DNA of 64,000 nt from Anastrepha obliqua (taxonomy: Eukaryota > Arthropoda > Insecta > Diptera > Tephritidae). The stretch is taken from positions 133,919,784 to 133,983,783 of the forward strand of contig NC_072893.1 of the NCBI RefSeq assembly GCF_027943255.1, written 5' to 3'. Under the pieces are notes generated by a model that saw nothing but the letters and a program-made list of their open reading frames with translations, had not been told where the DNA came from and did no database searches. This document shows positions 1 through 23,599 of the stretch, in pieces (the stretch's first letter is position 1; each line of letters begins with the position of its first letter). Both the position numbers and the translations under genes were made by a program.

Positions 1-10
1 ATACTACATT

Positions 11-210
11 CCATTTGATACCCATATTGTACATACACATCCGAAGGTTACCTGGGTCCACGTTTTGACCTATATCTCGAGATCTCAGTCACGGAGCGGT
101 ATGAAAAATACTCTGAACTAAAGCATTCACCAACAGTTTCCATTTGATACCCATATTGTACATACACATCCGAAGGTTACCCGGGTCCACGTTTTGACCT
201 ATATCTCGAG
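11..210. repeat. Two direct copies of a 71-bp unit, 129 bp apart
   Basis: Positions 11-81 and 140-210 are the same 71-bp sequence with one visible difference (cctggg against cccggg), so the period is 129 bp. Sequence right of the second copy (to about 350) ends in a run like tatatataagat, a style of ending seen in some non-LTR retroelement tails. I read this as the 3' part of a retroelement with a partial internal duplication. The family is not identified. Confidence 0.6.
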
Positions 211-694
211 CCCTATCCACCAATAGGCATCCAAACTATACGTAAACCATCTTCAATACCTACTTAACAATGTGTGTAAGTTTGGTTTAATTCGGTGCAA
301 AGACATGGCCGGTTAGCGAACACACACAAAAAGTTGACTTTATTTTATATATAAGATAAAAGGCATCCATCCATATGTATATGTATATTTGCAAAATGCA
401 TTTATTATACCATCTTTAGTATTAAGCAAAAACAATGTCAGTAACTATTGTAACGTTTAAACCAGTGTTTGTATATTTGTTTTCAGTATTTAATAAAAAG
501 AAAGTATAAACAACAGAGCTCCTGAGTTTAACAATGGCTTATAAAATGGAAATGTTATATGCAATGATGTTTTATTTGCTTTAGAGTGCGCTTGTATGTG
601 AAAGTGGAAAATATTGAATATTTTTTTCCTTACATAAAAGAAATCTTTTGTGCCTCCATATACATTTATTGCTACATATTGGGTTCATTAGATT
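211..694. other. Repeat tail and 3' flank of the PRPF38B-type gene
   Basis: 211-350 continues the repeat described at the left edge. For the reverse-strand gene ending at 695, candidate polyadenylation signals (AATAAA read on the minus strand) lie at 665-670 and 571-576. No coding sequence is supported here. Confidence 0.4.
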
Positions 695-2378
695 TTATCG
701 GTAACGTCGATCATCATAGTCACGGCCCCGACGTTCATAATCTCTGTCTCTATTTCTGTCTCGATCACGTTCACGTTCCCAACCACGATCATACTCCAAA
801 TCTCTTTTCCGTTCACTACGACTTGGACTACGGCTTCTACTTCGAGAATGATGCTTATGCTTATGCTTTTTCTTATGTTTCTCGCGATGATGATCTCGAT
901 CTCTACTGCTATGATATTCGTTCGATGGGGAATCATCGCGCCTTCTAGGTTGAACACTATTAGCGAAGTGGTCGCGGTCATCATGTTCGTCACGATAATT
1001 TCCACTGCTAGCTGGTGGTAGTCTACTTCGACTGCTACTAGCGCCACCGCTACGCCGATCATAGCCTGTATCCTCATAATCGAAAGTCGCAGCTCCGCTA
1101 TTGGACGCAGAGTTTCTTGCTGAACTCAACTGTTGTGGACTTGTATTGTTGTTTCGACAATATTCCTCTAATTTCTTCTCTATTTGCTTTTGTATTGGCA
1201 CCGGAATACGTGGAAATAAAGTAGAGAACCAATCTAACTTGGTAAGATACTGATATACCATTTGTCCAATTGTAATAGTCTGAAATTAAGAAAAACAAAA
1301 TTTATTAAATTAAAAAACTACAACTATTTTTCTATACTAATAATACATCATTTGACTCATACACTCGACTCACCTGTCCCCCGCCAGCCTTTACATCTAT
1401 CTCTTCCTCATCCTGCAGGTAATCTTCATACCAGTCATACAAATCTGCGGGCGGTTGAGTATATCTAAGGTACATAAATCCTGAAAGAGATATGAGTTGT
1501 TTTAGTATTTTTAACTTATCTAAATACTCCACAGCAAATAATTTTACATTTGCAAAACACCTCCGATTGCAGAACTGGATTGATCTGTTAAACTGGATAT
1601 TGTGATGATGGTGTTTTTAACACCTATTGACTTACCACCTACCTAGTGCCCTTATATAGGGTGAATCTGTGTGATTTAGGAGTCCGTTAACCTGCTTTCT
1701 GGTCAGCCTAAGTGTGTATAACTTATATAACAGGCAGTATGCTGTTGATACTATACCGCCAGCGCCGACTCCTCGCACCTACAGAAGAAACACAAATTTA
1801 ATTAGACATAAACAACCCAACTTGGCTGTAGTTGTCAGCTTAAGCAATGAAAACAGTCTTATTCTTTAAAACGAAATTCTACATTTCATAAACTCACTCC
1901 GCCACACATGCCGGTTTGACCAGACGTTTTGCGTGATCCCCGCTCCCAAGGCTCCATGTGTTTCACTTGGTAATAAATCTCGTCCACAACTTCATGGTAA
2001 GTCTTAAGTTTGAACAAGTGCACTGAAATTATTACAAAAACGTTAATTATGACGCAAGCACTTTCAAAATAAACAAAATATGTGTCGCTACTGTACCTTT
2101 CGGGACGTACCTTTGAAATAGCTTGAGCCCTGTATATTCGCAAGAATAAGCGGGTTTAAGTTCATGGTGGCCTCATTTCCCCACAGCGGCAAAGTGTTAT
2201 GTTGCTTGCCGATTTTCTTCGCCGCCGAAGGTTGTTGATGATATTCTGAAAAAGAAATTTAAAAACTCACATGTTCATGTCCTCACATTACAACATTACT
2301 TCCCCAAAATAGAAGTCACTGAGTCCATAGACAGACCTGTCGCGACCAATTATCGCATTTCTACTTACCTTCATCCAT
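695..2378 (-). CDS. Pre-mRNA-splicing factor 38B-type protein (PRPF38B / Drosophila CG1622 homologue)
   Basis: Six exons on the minus strand: 2378-2369, 2245-2111, 2022-1898, 1778-1643, 1480-1374 and 1279-695. All introns are GT-AG and the total is 1098 nt, exactly 366 codons including stop. The N-terminal ~190 residues are the PRP38 domain (LPLWGNEATMNLNPLILANI, KTYHEVVDEIYYQV, GSRKTSGQTGMCGGVRGVG, SPYIRALGFMYLRYTQPP, KLDWFSTLFPRIPVP), closely matching vertebrate PRPF38B. The C-terminal ~130 residues are basic and of low complexity, with HKKKHKHKHH, an RS-dipeptide run and RD/RE repeats, as in nuclear splicing proteins. PRP38-family proteins take part in spliceosome activation with the tri-snRNP; the role here is inferred from family. 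The start is the first ATG in a ten-base coding exon; it is weakly constrained but in phase. It is divergent from Raf, with 1.4 kb between the starts. Confidence 0.93.
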
Positions 2379-3797
2379 CTCAATTTGCGCTTTTTCTCAT
2401 AAGCTATGCAAAGCTTAATTAATAATTATATATATTTAATAAAATGTGTACATATCTGGAATTCGCAATAAAGCACCAAAAACACCAGAAACGTTTCACT
2501 AACGAAAAAATATGTGCAAAACGCGTCAGACACCAATTCAGCAAAACATGTAATTATTCAGCGAGACTCGAAATCTTATAGTGCTACCAACTCCCGATTT
2601 TATTTTGCTGAATAATTAAAGCAAGTGACTTATGAATTCAAAATATAATTAAAAACTATATGTATGTAAATATTATATAATTAGTATTTAAATCATTCCA
2701 TTTGCAATGCTTAAAATTAAGAGAAATCATGATTTCTATAAGCCACATGAAGGAACCAAGAAATTTATATTATTTTTACAAGGATGGCAGCTGCGCATTT
2801 AATATCCTTGCAGGCTGTATATATTGAAAAAGTCAATCAACAATAAATTGGAAGAACTCATTTTTGTGAAATTCAATGCCATTTAGGCAATTGGCTCAAG
2901 GATAAAAAACTTTGTGAAGGATTAAATTTATTCAAAGACTGAGCAGGATTGTTTTAATTAAAGAATTTTAAGCACCTGTCACTATGTTAAAGCTCATTCT
3001 TCTGTGTTCCAAAATATAACATCCAATTGTCCGGTACAGTGCAAGTGGTCTAAACATGTAAAAAATGAACATATCCAAAACAAACTTTAAACGAATATTT
3101 GCTAATACATAATTAATATACAATAAAAGGAGTTGGGGAATACTAAAAACTCTTGAAGGTGTCAAAAATATCCGAGTATATGTAAATGTGTTGGTATACG
3201 GCGAAAAGCAAACAGCTGACTTATCATTGATAAAAATATTACGAGAAAACAAATTATTTTATTTAATTATCCAAAACTGACAAAAAAAAATTCAAAGACT
3301 ATGTATATACCATAAACATTAGAAAAAAGATGTTCTCTTTATTAAAACCGTTTCTCTCCTAAAATTCTAACCGAACAAAAATAATGGTTGAAGCAACCCT
3401 GTTGGTCTTTCATAAAATCCAGTCCAGTTTTATTTGTGGGATTTTCTGTGCTACCAAACAGTTAAGATAAAGTCAAAGTACTCTGTTTTACTTCCATATA
3501 AAATGAGTTAAACAGTTAAAAATCCAAGTTTGCGAGAGTGTTATGAAGAAATAAAAGTATTTGCTATGCTATAATCGCTCTTAAATTGTTAATTTGACTA
3601 TATTTCTCAGGCTACAAGTGTATGATTAATTTTCACAAAGCCGGGGAACTAATGTATATTTATATGAGACAACAATAAGTGTGTAAAATTTGCAAACGCC
3701 ATATAATTTATATACAATCACCTTGTCGGGGAGTCCTACATTTAAAAGTTCCTTTTCACCAATATCAAATAATTTTTGCTAAGAAGAGAGGGCCAAT
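2379..3797. other. Intergenic spacer between divergent genes
   Basis: This spacer separates the start of the PRPF38B-type gene from the start of Raf, so it should hold both promoters and 5' UTRs. It is AT-rich with no recognisable coding or repeat sequence. Short ORFs in it look like chance. Confidence 0.5.
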
Positions 3798-6179
3798 ATG
3801 TCTAGTACCTCCTCAACAGACGACAGTGGTGAATTATTTGATCCACTTGCTGAAGAACTGCAGAATGTTCAATCTGTCATACATGTTACTCGGGAAAATA
3901 TTGATGCACTGAACGCAAAGTTTGCCAATCTGCAAGAACCACCACCAATGTACATCACAGAGTACCAAGAGCTCACTTCGAAGCTACATGACCTTTTCGT
4001 AAAAGAACACGAGCTTATGGAGCAATTAAGCTGCCAACAAGAAGAAGCTAGTCAAGTTGATCAGAAAAAAAATCAGCCCGAATATAATAATCAGACATAC
4101 CATTACCAGAACCAACAGCAAGCCTCTCATCAGCATGGGCAGGTAGCATCGGTTGATATGGTAGGTATAGTGTTTGAAAATATATGTATATTCAATTGGT
4201 TTACAAGTTATTTCATTTTTAATACTTAGACAGATAGTTATGCTGTCAGCAGCAATAATGGCAGCCAATGTAGTACATTGACACGCCCACCGAAAGTATT
4301 GTTACGTGCACATTTACCTAATCAACAGCGAACATCAGTAGAAGTGGTACCCGGTGTTCGATTACGTGATGCGCTTATGAAGGCACTTAAATTACGTCAG
4401 CTGACTCCAGATATGTGTGAAGTTACGGCAACGGATTGTGGGCGTATTATCATTCCATGGGACACTGACATAGGCTCGTTGATGGTGGAAGAGATATATG
4501 TGCGCTTGTTGGATAAATTTCCAATAATGACACATATTTCACATCAGTTCATACGGAAGACTTTCTTTTCCTTAGCTTTTTGCGAGGGTTGTCGCCGACT
4601 GCTTTTCACTGGTTTCTACTGCAATCAATGTAATTTCCGGTTTCATCAAAGATGTGCTGATAAAGTACCTACACTCTGCCAGCAATTTCCTATGGATAAC
4701 TACTATCAACGCCTGTTGGCACAGAACCCAGAAAACTCCGTTGGTATATTGCATCCGGGAAGGAATGCAATATTGGGTCAAGTAAGGCACCCGCGTACTA
4801 TAAGTCAGCAAGATCGGTCGAACTCTGCACCCAATGTATGTATAAACAACATAAGACCATTAACGGAGGCACAACGGAGTTTAGTGCAAAATCACGGTCC
4901 TCTACAGGTTGGACTTTAAACGCATATGCATATGTAAACCAAAATATTAAAATTTATGTCCCATACAGCATCCAGGTAGCGATCATTCCAATTCGACACA
5001 GGCTTCACCCACTGGTACGTTAAAAACCATGAAGCGACAAAGGGCGCGTTCTGCAGATGAGAGCAATAAAAATCTGTTGTCGCCCCGCGACGGAAAGGGT
5101 TCTGAAGAAAATTGGGTATATAGTGGAAAAAACATATTAAATTATATATGTATTTAAATACTTAAATTTCAGAATATTCAAGCTGAGGAGATTTTGATTG
5201 GTCCAAGAATCGGTTCAGGATCCTTTGGAACAGTGTACAAAGCCCATTGGCATGGCCCAGTCGCTGTGAAAACGTTGAATGTAAAAACGCCGAGTCCTGT
5301 GCAGTTGCAGGCGTTCAAAAATGAAGTGGCCATGCTAAAAAAGACTCGACATTGTAACATTCTTTTATTTATGGGCTGTGTCTCGAAACCCTCGCTAGCA
5401 ATTGTAACACAATGGTGTGAAGGTTCCAGTCTTTATAAGCATATACATGTTAATGAAACCAAATTTAAACTTAACACATTAATTGACATCGGTCGGCAGG
5501 TGGCACAGGGTATGGACTACCTTCATGCAAAAAATATCATCCACAGGTAAATATTACGATTGCGTATTCGCACAAATATTTCACAATAAATATTTTTAGA
5601 GATCTCAAGTCCAACAACATATTTTTACATGAAGACCTGTCAGTAAAAATAGGGGATTTCGGCTTGGCTACTGCAAAGACACGATGGTCTGGCGAAAAGC
5701 AGGCCAATCAACCAACAGGCAGTATTTTATGGATGGCACCTGAAGTGATACGTATGCAAGAACAGAACCCGTACTCTTTCCAATCAGATGTGTATGCTTT
5801 TGGCATAGTTATATATGAACTATTAGCTGAATGTTTGCCATATAGCCACATTAATAATAAGGATCAGATATTATTTATGGTTGGGCGAGGACTGCTTCGA
5901 CCAGATATGACTAAAGTACGTTCAGACGCCCCACAGGCTTTGAAACGTCTGGCTGAAGATTGCATTAAATTCGATCGAAACGATCGTCCGCTATTTCGCC
6001 CGCTATTAAATATGCTGGAAAATATGTTACGAGCAATGCCGAAAATTCATCGCAGTGCCAGTGAGCCAAATATGACTCAAACGCAGTTGCATAGCGAAGA
6101 CTTCTATCAATGTCCTAGTCCCAAAACTCCGGTTAACTTCAGTAATTTCCAGTTCTACAACAGTGCTGGCAATATCTAG
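3798..6179 (+). CDS. phl: Raf serine/threonine kinase (pole hole)
   Basis: Five exons: 3798-4160, 4230-4907, 4969-5115, 5173-5546 and 5600-6179. They join in phase to 713 residues, a little shorter than Drosophila Raf. Order: N-terminal region with a coiled-coil-like stretch; Ras-binding domain about 143-216; C1 zinc finger about 223-271 ([23 protein letters not shown]); 14-3-3 type sites RSNSAP at 317 and RARSADE near 374; kinase domain from about 402. Visible kinase residues are the glycine loop GSGSFG near 410, K429 in VAVKTLN, HRDLKSNN from 520, DFG at 540-542, and an activation segment running to APE with the usual T and S sites. A C-terminal RSASEPN 14-3-3 site is at 672. Raf couples receptor tyrosine kinase/Ras signalling to MEK and ERK at the membrane. 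Nothing is broken. The exon-2 acceptor at 4230 replaces an unspliced reading that stops at about 4229. Confidence 0.97.
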
Positions 6180-8042
6180 CGTTGCTGATCCGACGCTACA
6201 ATTGTGATAACTCTGATGCGGGTTCGACGACGTCGTCTATGAATGTGAACAAAAAAACTCGTCTGGACGTGTGGCTGCGTAATGAGGTCTCATTCCAGAT
6301 TTGTAACAAATAATGAATGAAAAGGGTTAATTAAGATGAATAATGATTGATGTCGCCTTGACTCATTCAGACAAATATTTCAAGTAATTCTCACCTTTAT
6401 GAAATCCTAATAACATACAAGTGTGCATCCATCTGTCTGTGGACTGATAAGGGGTTAGCTAAAATTTAGATAAAAAAGCTGGCACCGGTAAAATGAAACC
6501 CAAAACATGTAATTTGCAGAATTTTCGACTTAGCCTGATAAAGATTTTAAGAAAAATTATGTATGGAATGGGTTCAGTTTTCGTGGCTCTATATATAATA
6601 TAAAGTTTTAAGTAGAATAATTATGTGAACTTTGAGATTGTAACTATAATAATTTAAATATTAAAAATGCAGTTTATGTATAAATTAAATAATGCGAAAG
6701 TTATGGGCAACTAAGAGCTATATGTTTTTCGCAAGACATGCCAATTTGCATAACTGAAACCTATGTAACTAAGAATTAAAATATAACTTCAAAACGATTA
6801 CAATATACATATGTATAACTCATTCCTTTATGAGAACCCATTCATTTTACAAAAAAATTGCGTAAAGTGGGGCGAAAGATATAAAACCGAAATATTTCAC
6901 TACTTCCGCTATGTTGTAACCAAGTATTTTGGTTAGTTCATTAAAAAAAAAGTATGTGGCATCACTGACATACATATAGTTGTGGATCTTAAGTTTGACA
7001 ACACTTAAAATTTTTTGACTGGCAGTGCCTGGTGACGATTTGCATTTGGTGGTGAGCTAGTGCAATGTTCTGAATTTATTTATTCGTGGTATTTGATAAA
7101 TAATCCTCTTATTTAGAGAAAAATCATTGAAAGTTCTATGTAATCGATATGAATTAATGTAGTGCATTAATTTTTAAAAACTTTAAATTTTGTAAGTGAA
7201 AAATAGCATTAGTTAAAATGAAATAAATATCTCTCGACTTCGTCGAATATTGCTCTCGTATGTGTTTCTTGCCTCCTCGTTTTCGTTTGATTTTTCTCTA
7301 CTCTATTTTTCCGTAGCTGTTGCGAATACACTTGTTTATGTATACTGTGTATAAAATTAATAAAATAGTGTTGAATTAATGTTTTCTAATTTCAATGGCT
7401 TTTAAGTAATATTCACATTCTCATTTACAGGTTTGGTACTCTCTAATACTGCACAGTTCCTTTAAATGTAAGTACATATGGGAATAAGCACTTAAATATT
7501 ATATATATACAAAAAGTTTTCGGAATAGATTGCGCAGTTCTCACCTAAATGTGTTGGTTGAAGTTAAAGCGAGCCTACAATACAGGAGTATGCTGATGGG
7601 GAAATAAATTCAATCACATTTTTTTATTTACTCATTAAACTGGTGTGCTGCTATGAAATGTTTCATTGACATAATATTCATAGGCGTGGTTTTTAGATTT
7701 AGTGGATCATATTCTGGGTAAGGCAATACAGTGACATAAAAGAGAAACCAATATTTGGCACGCGCAGCAAGGCCAAAGTAGACAACAACATTTGTCTCTC
7801 ATCAAGAAAAGCTACTATCCTTAAGAGGAGGAGCAATTTGAATGCAACGCTCTCCAAAGAAAGAATCCCGATCATTTTGGATATGATATATGATATTAGA
7901 AAATATTGGTTAAGGATATGCCACAGGGTGGCTGAATAAGGGGGCGCAATACCTCCTATATTAGAGCGTAAGTAAGTTCTTACAATGGCATTGAGCAAAG
8001 CCGAAATTATAGCGCCCAGCAGTGTAAAATTCTAGTTTAATC
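6180..8042. other. Raf 3' flank, no gene recognised
   Basis: AT-rich sequence after the Raf stop. It should contain the Raf 3' UTR; no single polyadenylation signal can be chosen. A 99-codon minus-strand frame at 7699-7998 does not resemble any family I know. Confidence 0.4.
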
Positions 8043-8300
8043 TCGAAATGATGTTGCCCTACAAATGAAGGTACCTACAGTTTTATACCAGCTCCGAACC
8101 GCAAATGGTTTTTATGAGAAGCTTTTTTTTTTTCTTGGCAGAAATACACTTGGAGGTTTGTCATTGCTTGCCAAGGGGCGACTGCTATTAGAAAAAACCA
8201 TTTTCATTATTTGTTGTTTCGCGCCCACAGTTGTTTGCGAAGCCTGGGCCGTCCCGAATGGTAATCACACACAAGCATAGTCGGTTGCCTCGGCCGCTAA
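8043..8300 (-). mobile_element. Degenerate, truncated SINE copy
   Basis: This stretch aligns by eye with the better SINE copy at 50401-50728: tacctacagtttta, a degraded match to agccgactccgaacggc, ttggcagaaatacact, then ccgctattagaaaaa, and finally a tRNA-like head with gaatggtaatcac and cggccgc at the right. The head is on the right, so the element reads on the minus strand. The tail half (ggcgcttacgc part) is missing at the left. Around 8205-8250 it has gcgcccacag in place of the usual B-box region, so it may be a different subfamily. No target-site duplication is visible. Confidence 0.65.
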
Positions 8301-9275
8301 TTTGCGTTAATAAATGGATTTCAGTCTTTATAGAAAAATCTCATTTTACTTTTACTGATCATTAGGAAATATTTGAAATGTTTTACTTCACAGATTTGGC
8401 AAAAGACAAAACTGATTTACATAGACTAGGAAGTGAGGATTCACGTTGTGTTGGAATTTAAGAAAAAAACTTTGTTTGATGAAAAGCTTATTCTAGTTTC
8501 GGTTGTGTTACTGTAAATATAAAGCATCCTGTATTGCAATAAAAATATCCAAATTTGCTGTCGACATGAGTTGCGCATGTGTCCTGCATTTTAAGATTCT
8601 TTGGACCACAGTCATAGAACTAAACAATTGCACAGTTGGAGTGATTATCGTTTCAAGGACGACCCATAAATATTTCCTTCGTTAAGGCACAGAAGACTGT
8701 AATTAAAGAAGTGAGCAGCGACGCTCGAATCTTAGCATACTCCACAAATAACCAACACATGTGCAGTCCTTAAAGCTGGCAACGCAAAAAGTCATACACA
8801 CATCCCTTTGTTCGTTTGCTTTACACTTTTTCAAGGCGAGATAAGTGGTAGCATTGATAACTGTAGCGCATCTGATAGCATGATGCCCATTACCACTATG
8901 TTTGTCTATTGGCCTACTGTAGTGAACACAAAGCATCCCCGATGAATTTTCGACACGCGAAGAGAGCATTAAAGAGAGCAACATGCGTTTCATCATTGCT
9001 GGCACTGACGTTATCCCAACACTCGGTTTTGATTTTAGTTTTCAAGTGAATCTCGTTGATGGTGTAACGTGCGCGCATTGCCTTCCATCGTCGCCGTAAG
9101 CTCATTCCACAACTTCATTATACGCATTTTCACTTCAAACTTATATAAATAAAAAATAAACTCGCATAAGTGTCATTTGAATAGTTCTGAAACAACAAAT
9201 TGCTAATATTTTTTCTCGTTGTATTTATATTGCGTCTTAGACTCTGCGTTTTAGCGGTGTGAGTCGCACAATAAC
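8301..9275. other. Upstream region of extradenticle
   Basis: No gene recognised. Overlapping minus-strand frames at 8703-9105 have no family signature. The exd promoter and 5' UTR should lie toward the right end; no TATA/Inr arrangement stands out clearly. Confidence 0.35.
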
Positions 9276-19066
<9,791 letters not shown>

Positions 19067-22000
19067 GGCGGTTTAACATACCGCAATTAAAATGTATACG
19101 AGCAAAAGTGAGCACACGAAATTCACTTTTCAAGTAAATTAATGAAGGCGTTTTTTCAATTTGAAATGTACAAAAGTTGTTATAAAAAAAGTAAAACTAA
19201 AAGAATTTCAATCGAAAGTTGCAGTTTAATCTAATCGAAATAGTTCTCAACTTTGTATTATAGTAACGTTTCAGAGCAAGTAGTGAAAAACTTGATTTGT
19301 CTGTTTTGTCGTATTGGATTTAGGTTATTTAATTTCACACCACATGCCTTTATTTAAATAGAATATATTTTTACATAATATAACTATACAATTAATATGA
19401 GTTGATATGTTATCTAACTCGTTGCAAAAATAATATTAACATTTAATTAGGCTTTCTCTTTTTATTTATTTTTTATTCTTATTCTTATATTTTTATTTTT
19501 TACGATTTTGATCACTTCAATCTATGAGTTCACTTTTGCTCCATACAGGCATACGCAATTAATAATAATGTATACGTAATATTGCATACGATAAAATGTA
19601 GGCATCTATATATAATTTGAATTAAGCATAACAAACTTTTATTGAAATGAAAAACACCGTATACGAAACTTTAGATATAAATAACATACGTAAGTAAAAA
19701 AAATATAAAGAAAAAATATGTGCAGATAACAGCTATCAGATCTACTATTTTAAATGTACGAACGATAGCAGCTAACAATAGAGTGCAAATTTGATGAAAG
19801 TACATGTGCGAAAAAAAATATTGCTTTGCAAAATCCAATTTACGATATTTGTGTTCACCATTTTGGCACAACCTTTTCACTGATAATGCAATAGCGTTTC
19901 CTAAAAATTTATAGAATATGATATGATTATGCTGCTACAACAACTGATAATGCATCTCAAAGCAAGAGTAAAAATTTTACAATCCGAAAATAGAAGAATA
20001 GAGTTAAAAGTTTCCTCAATAAAAATGAGCCAATATGCTTATCTACTACCTATGTAATTATTGTACTTTCGGCCAACATTCTTCAAGTATTTAATAGAAA
20101 GTATTGTAACATGTTCTCTAATATGAATATCAAAAAGCATCACCTTCAATTTATAATGTGTAATTATTTTAAATAAATAAAGTACGTAAAACTGTGGCGA
20201 ACAATTGAATGGACCTTTTCTTTGGTTTCTGCTTTTTCCGCGATCAGCGTTATCGTTTCAGAGATTCGTTATCAAAAAGAAAAACCAACAAAAAAATTTG
20301 AGAGAAATCCCAAACTTTATCCATTGTTCACAGGTGTATGTGCTCACATTGAGCGTACCCTCCACATTAAAGCGAGTTGTGGGCAACCTTCATCAATTCG
20401 CACACGCTACGTTTCGATCTCACTTGTCCGCAGAGATCCAGCCACACAGAACGAGCTGAGAAAATTTTGTTTTGCTAATTCAACTGAGTAATGCTAAGCA
20501 GACCTGTGAGATTATGAGCCAACGAATAGGTTTTGAGCCGCCGTCAAAATCACGTCGGCTAAGAACCTGCCTACATTCCACAGCTGACGATGTGTTGGCG
20601 GCCATAACATGTTATTGGCGATCGTGTTGGCTTCAACGATTCAGTTACCTGTTGACTTTCGGACGGATTTGTTGTGTGTGCTCGTCGCAAAATAAATGGT
20701 GGAAACGAAAAGTGTAATGGATTGAAGAGATCTTAAAAGGCCACACATATACAAGCACAAACATAAAGCTGTGTACACAAATTCAAAGGCAAGCATTGGT
20801 CAGTGAATGAAAGAAGCCTATGTGTGATATTGTGTGTGTGGATGCAACAACCACATCTATGTACATAAAACGAATATACATGCCCATAGATACGCACACA
20901 CACATACACACACGCAGTGAAATCGGTGATATATACCAAAAAGTGGTGAAGAGTTGTTAATCCGCGAATAATGAAAACTATTGAATTCCTGGGCGATTAA
21001 AATAACAAATGTAAAATTAGGAACGGCGAGCCTCAATCAAAACGTAAAGAGAGAAAAACTACGGCTAGAAAGATATATGTTCATCTCGTTACATGGATTC
21101 ATAGGTACAGTGCAGGAATGCGAGTGTGAAGGTGTAATTTCTATAGTTTATATGAGTACGAAAGTACGAAGTAATTATGAATACGTACATATATATGTGC
21201 ATGTGTATAAGTGATGGATCTAACGAGCTAGTACCTTATTTACGTACTATCGCATACAAAACAACCAACGAAGAAAATGAACGTCGTGGCAGCCGCCGTC
21301 GGTGCTGTTGCGGTTTTAGTTAAAGTCGGTGTAGTGAAGTTGACACGATCAGTTCAGCGTTTCAGACACTGCAGTCACCTGGTGCCGCATACCTGTTCAT
21401 ACACATATATACACACAGTTATGCATTCTTAAATTTCGTTTTTATTCTCATTGCATTTTTTGTTCAATATAAATATATGTACATACATATGTAGTTTGTG
21501 AGGCGCAAGAGATTGATTCACGACTCACATGAATGAAGCGTTTCAGACAATAAATTAAATTTAAGATGTAGTAAAAATAGTTTTATTAGTCAAGACGTTT
21601 TCGCTTATGCTTACATAAACATATTTATGCAACTATACTATACTACTATATTTTACTCGACCACAGATATAGCCCTCATGTGAAATTTTCATCGCTTTGA
21701 AACTCAAATTGCAATGTATTGAGACAATTCGCTACATCAAATTGTGGGCACATACAAACGCACGCATGTACATATTTCTATCTTCTCCAAATAACTTCAC
21801 TGCATATGGCATAGACGACGAGCAATATTTTTGTTTTACGAAACTATTAAATTCGATTAGCGTAGTGGTTCTTGGTGACTGGAAGCTGCCTGCGGCCTTA
21901 GTGGAATTGGCATTGCATAAATGATAGATTGCCATCCTCGAAATAGTAGCCAATCAACGGTCTTCGTCCATACCCATCATAGAACAGTTAACCAAACAAA

Positions 22001-23418
22001 ATAAATAATAGCGAAGAGTAAACCTGTTCCGCATCCCCAACATCTTCCAGAAAACTTGCAGCCATAAGTGACAATGAAATCGTAATAACAATAATAACGA
22101 CTAAAATATAAAAAAAAGAAAAAAAAATTAGATACGATTAAGCCATGGCAACATCAACACTCCGCTCCCATCTCGTTCAAATTATAGGGGCTTTTTGGTA
22201 TCTCTAAAATTTCACCCAACACATTCACCTGCTCAAACTCCTTATACATAGAATGTTGTACACATATACGGTAAATATGTATGTGTGGAGTATATATACT
22301 CATATTTATGTATGAATTGCTCACCGCTTCCAAGGACCATCAAAAGGTAAAGAGAGATTGAGAATGAGAGAAAAGAGCGGATGCTATGTTGTTAGAACTC
22401 TAGCCAGTATGACTCTGAATGGGTATAAACAAAGCTTAGGTGATTGGTTTCTGAATACGTCAATATTCTAATAGCGGAAGTATAGACATTCCACAGTGAA
22501 GATGTCATTGCTACCTCAGCACCACGACATTATCGGAATCTCAAGCTCTTTAAAACAAACCTTTTATTACTAACTGATACTTACTTACGAATGCAAACGA
22601 TGTTTGCTTATTCGCCCTGTTTCTTAAGTTTTCCATTTTATACGGTTTTTACATAGCTTTTTGGTTTGCCTTTGGAGTTTCTCATTTGAGAGTGGTCATC
22701 GGATCCAATGTTGTGTATGTATTGTAGGTACAAACATATGTTTAACATTGGTGTGAGTGTTGAAGCAACATTTGTCACAAATTAATGCAAATTGAAAATT
22801 CAAACATTCATTGAAATTCTACGCCAGCAAGCAAAGTGAAATTTTCGAGTTTCCAGGGCAGCAAGAAGAGATTTGAATGAAAGTTCGATACATGGCCATC
22901 AACCGAGAAAGTCATGGAACAGTTTTTGTTGAAATGCTAAAAAAACTTGTTTGCAAAAAATGCTAGAGACCCAAGTGCACACATACAATTCAATTACCAC
23001 AGCTTTCTTAATATTCTAACTACTTTATTCATAAGCTTGGAACTTGAACTTGTCGCAGCTAAATCAAAATCGCAGAGGTTTAACTTTAATGCTCTTCAGC
23101 TTAGTTAGATCGTAAAATTGCTAATGGTAATTCAACTAATTTGACCGTAACCTGGAGATCATAAAAAACTTATTTATTTGGCCATAAGGGTGCTAAAGAA
23201 TCTATTTAATATTCTGCTTATTACCTCCATTTGTGGACGCTTTAACACACAGCTAACACCACCAAATACAAAACTAGTCAACCTTTTTTGAATCGTAATT
23301 TCACCCTTGAACATCCTTGTAATATAACCTTGTCCGATGCATATATCGTGAGATATGTAATGGCTTACTAAAAACATCTAGCGGATAGTGATCGAAACTT
23401 TTTACTTCACCTAATATA
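19067..23418. other. 3' flank of exd and intergenic DNA, no gene seen
   Basis: 19067-20180 is likely the exd 3' UTR. Beyond it the sequence is AT-rich with many tacatatgtatg-type microsatellite runs (20750-20910, 21470-21500, 22260-22320). Short ORFs lack codon or domain signal. A stretch near 21275-21430 is GC-richer and could be part of an upstream noncoding exon; that is a guess. Confidence 0.35.
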
Positions 23419-23599
23419 CAGGGTTTGATTGAAAAGTAATGAGCCTTCCCGCGCGGAGCGTCTGCCAAGCGATCAACCGAATCGGCTGGTGGGGAAAATG
23501 ATCGTTGGACCTTCCCCTTCCACTAGAAACCGGTCCCAGTTCGCTGGCAACAGCGGTGCAGTCAACATCGCTCTGCGCGTGAAAGCTGTTTTAAAAGTG

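Noticed and set aside
8703..9105. Overlapping minus-strand ORFs upstream of exd
   Set aside because: No domain, no splice signals and no acceptable start context; treated as chance or an unrecognisable old repeat.
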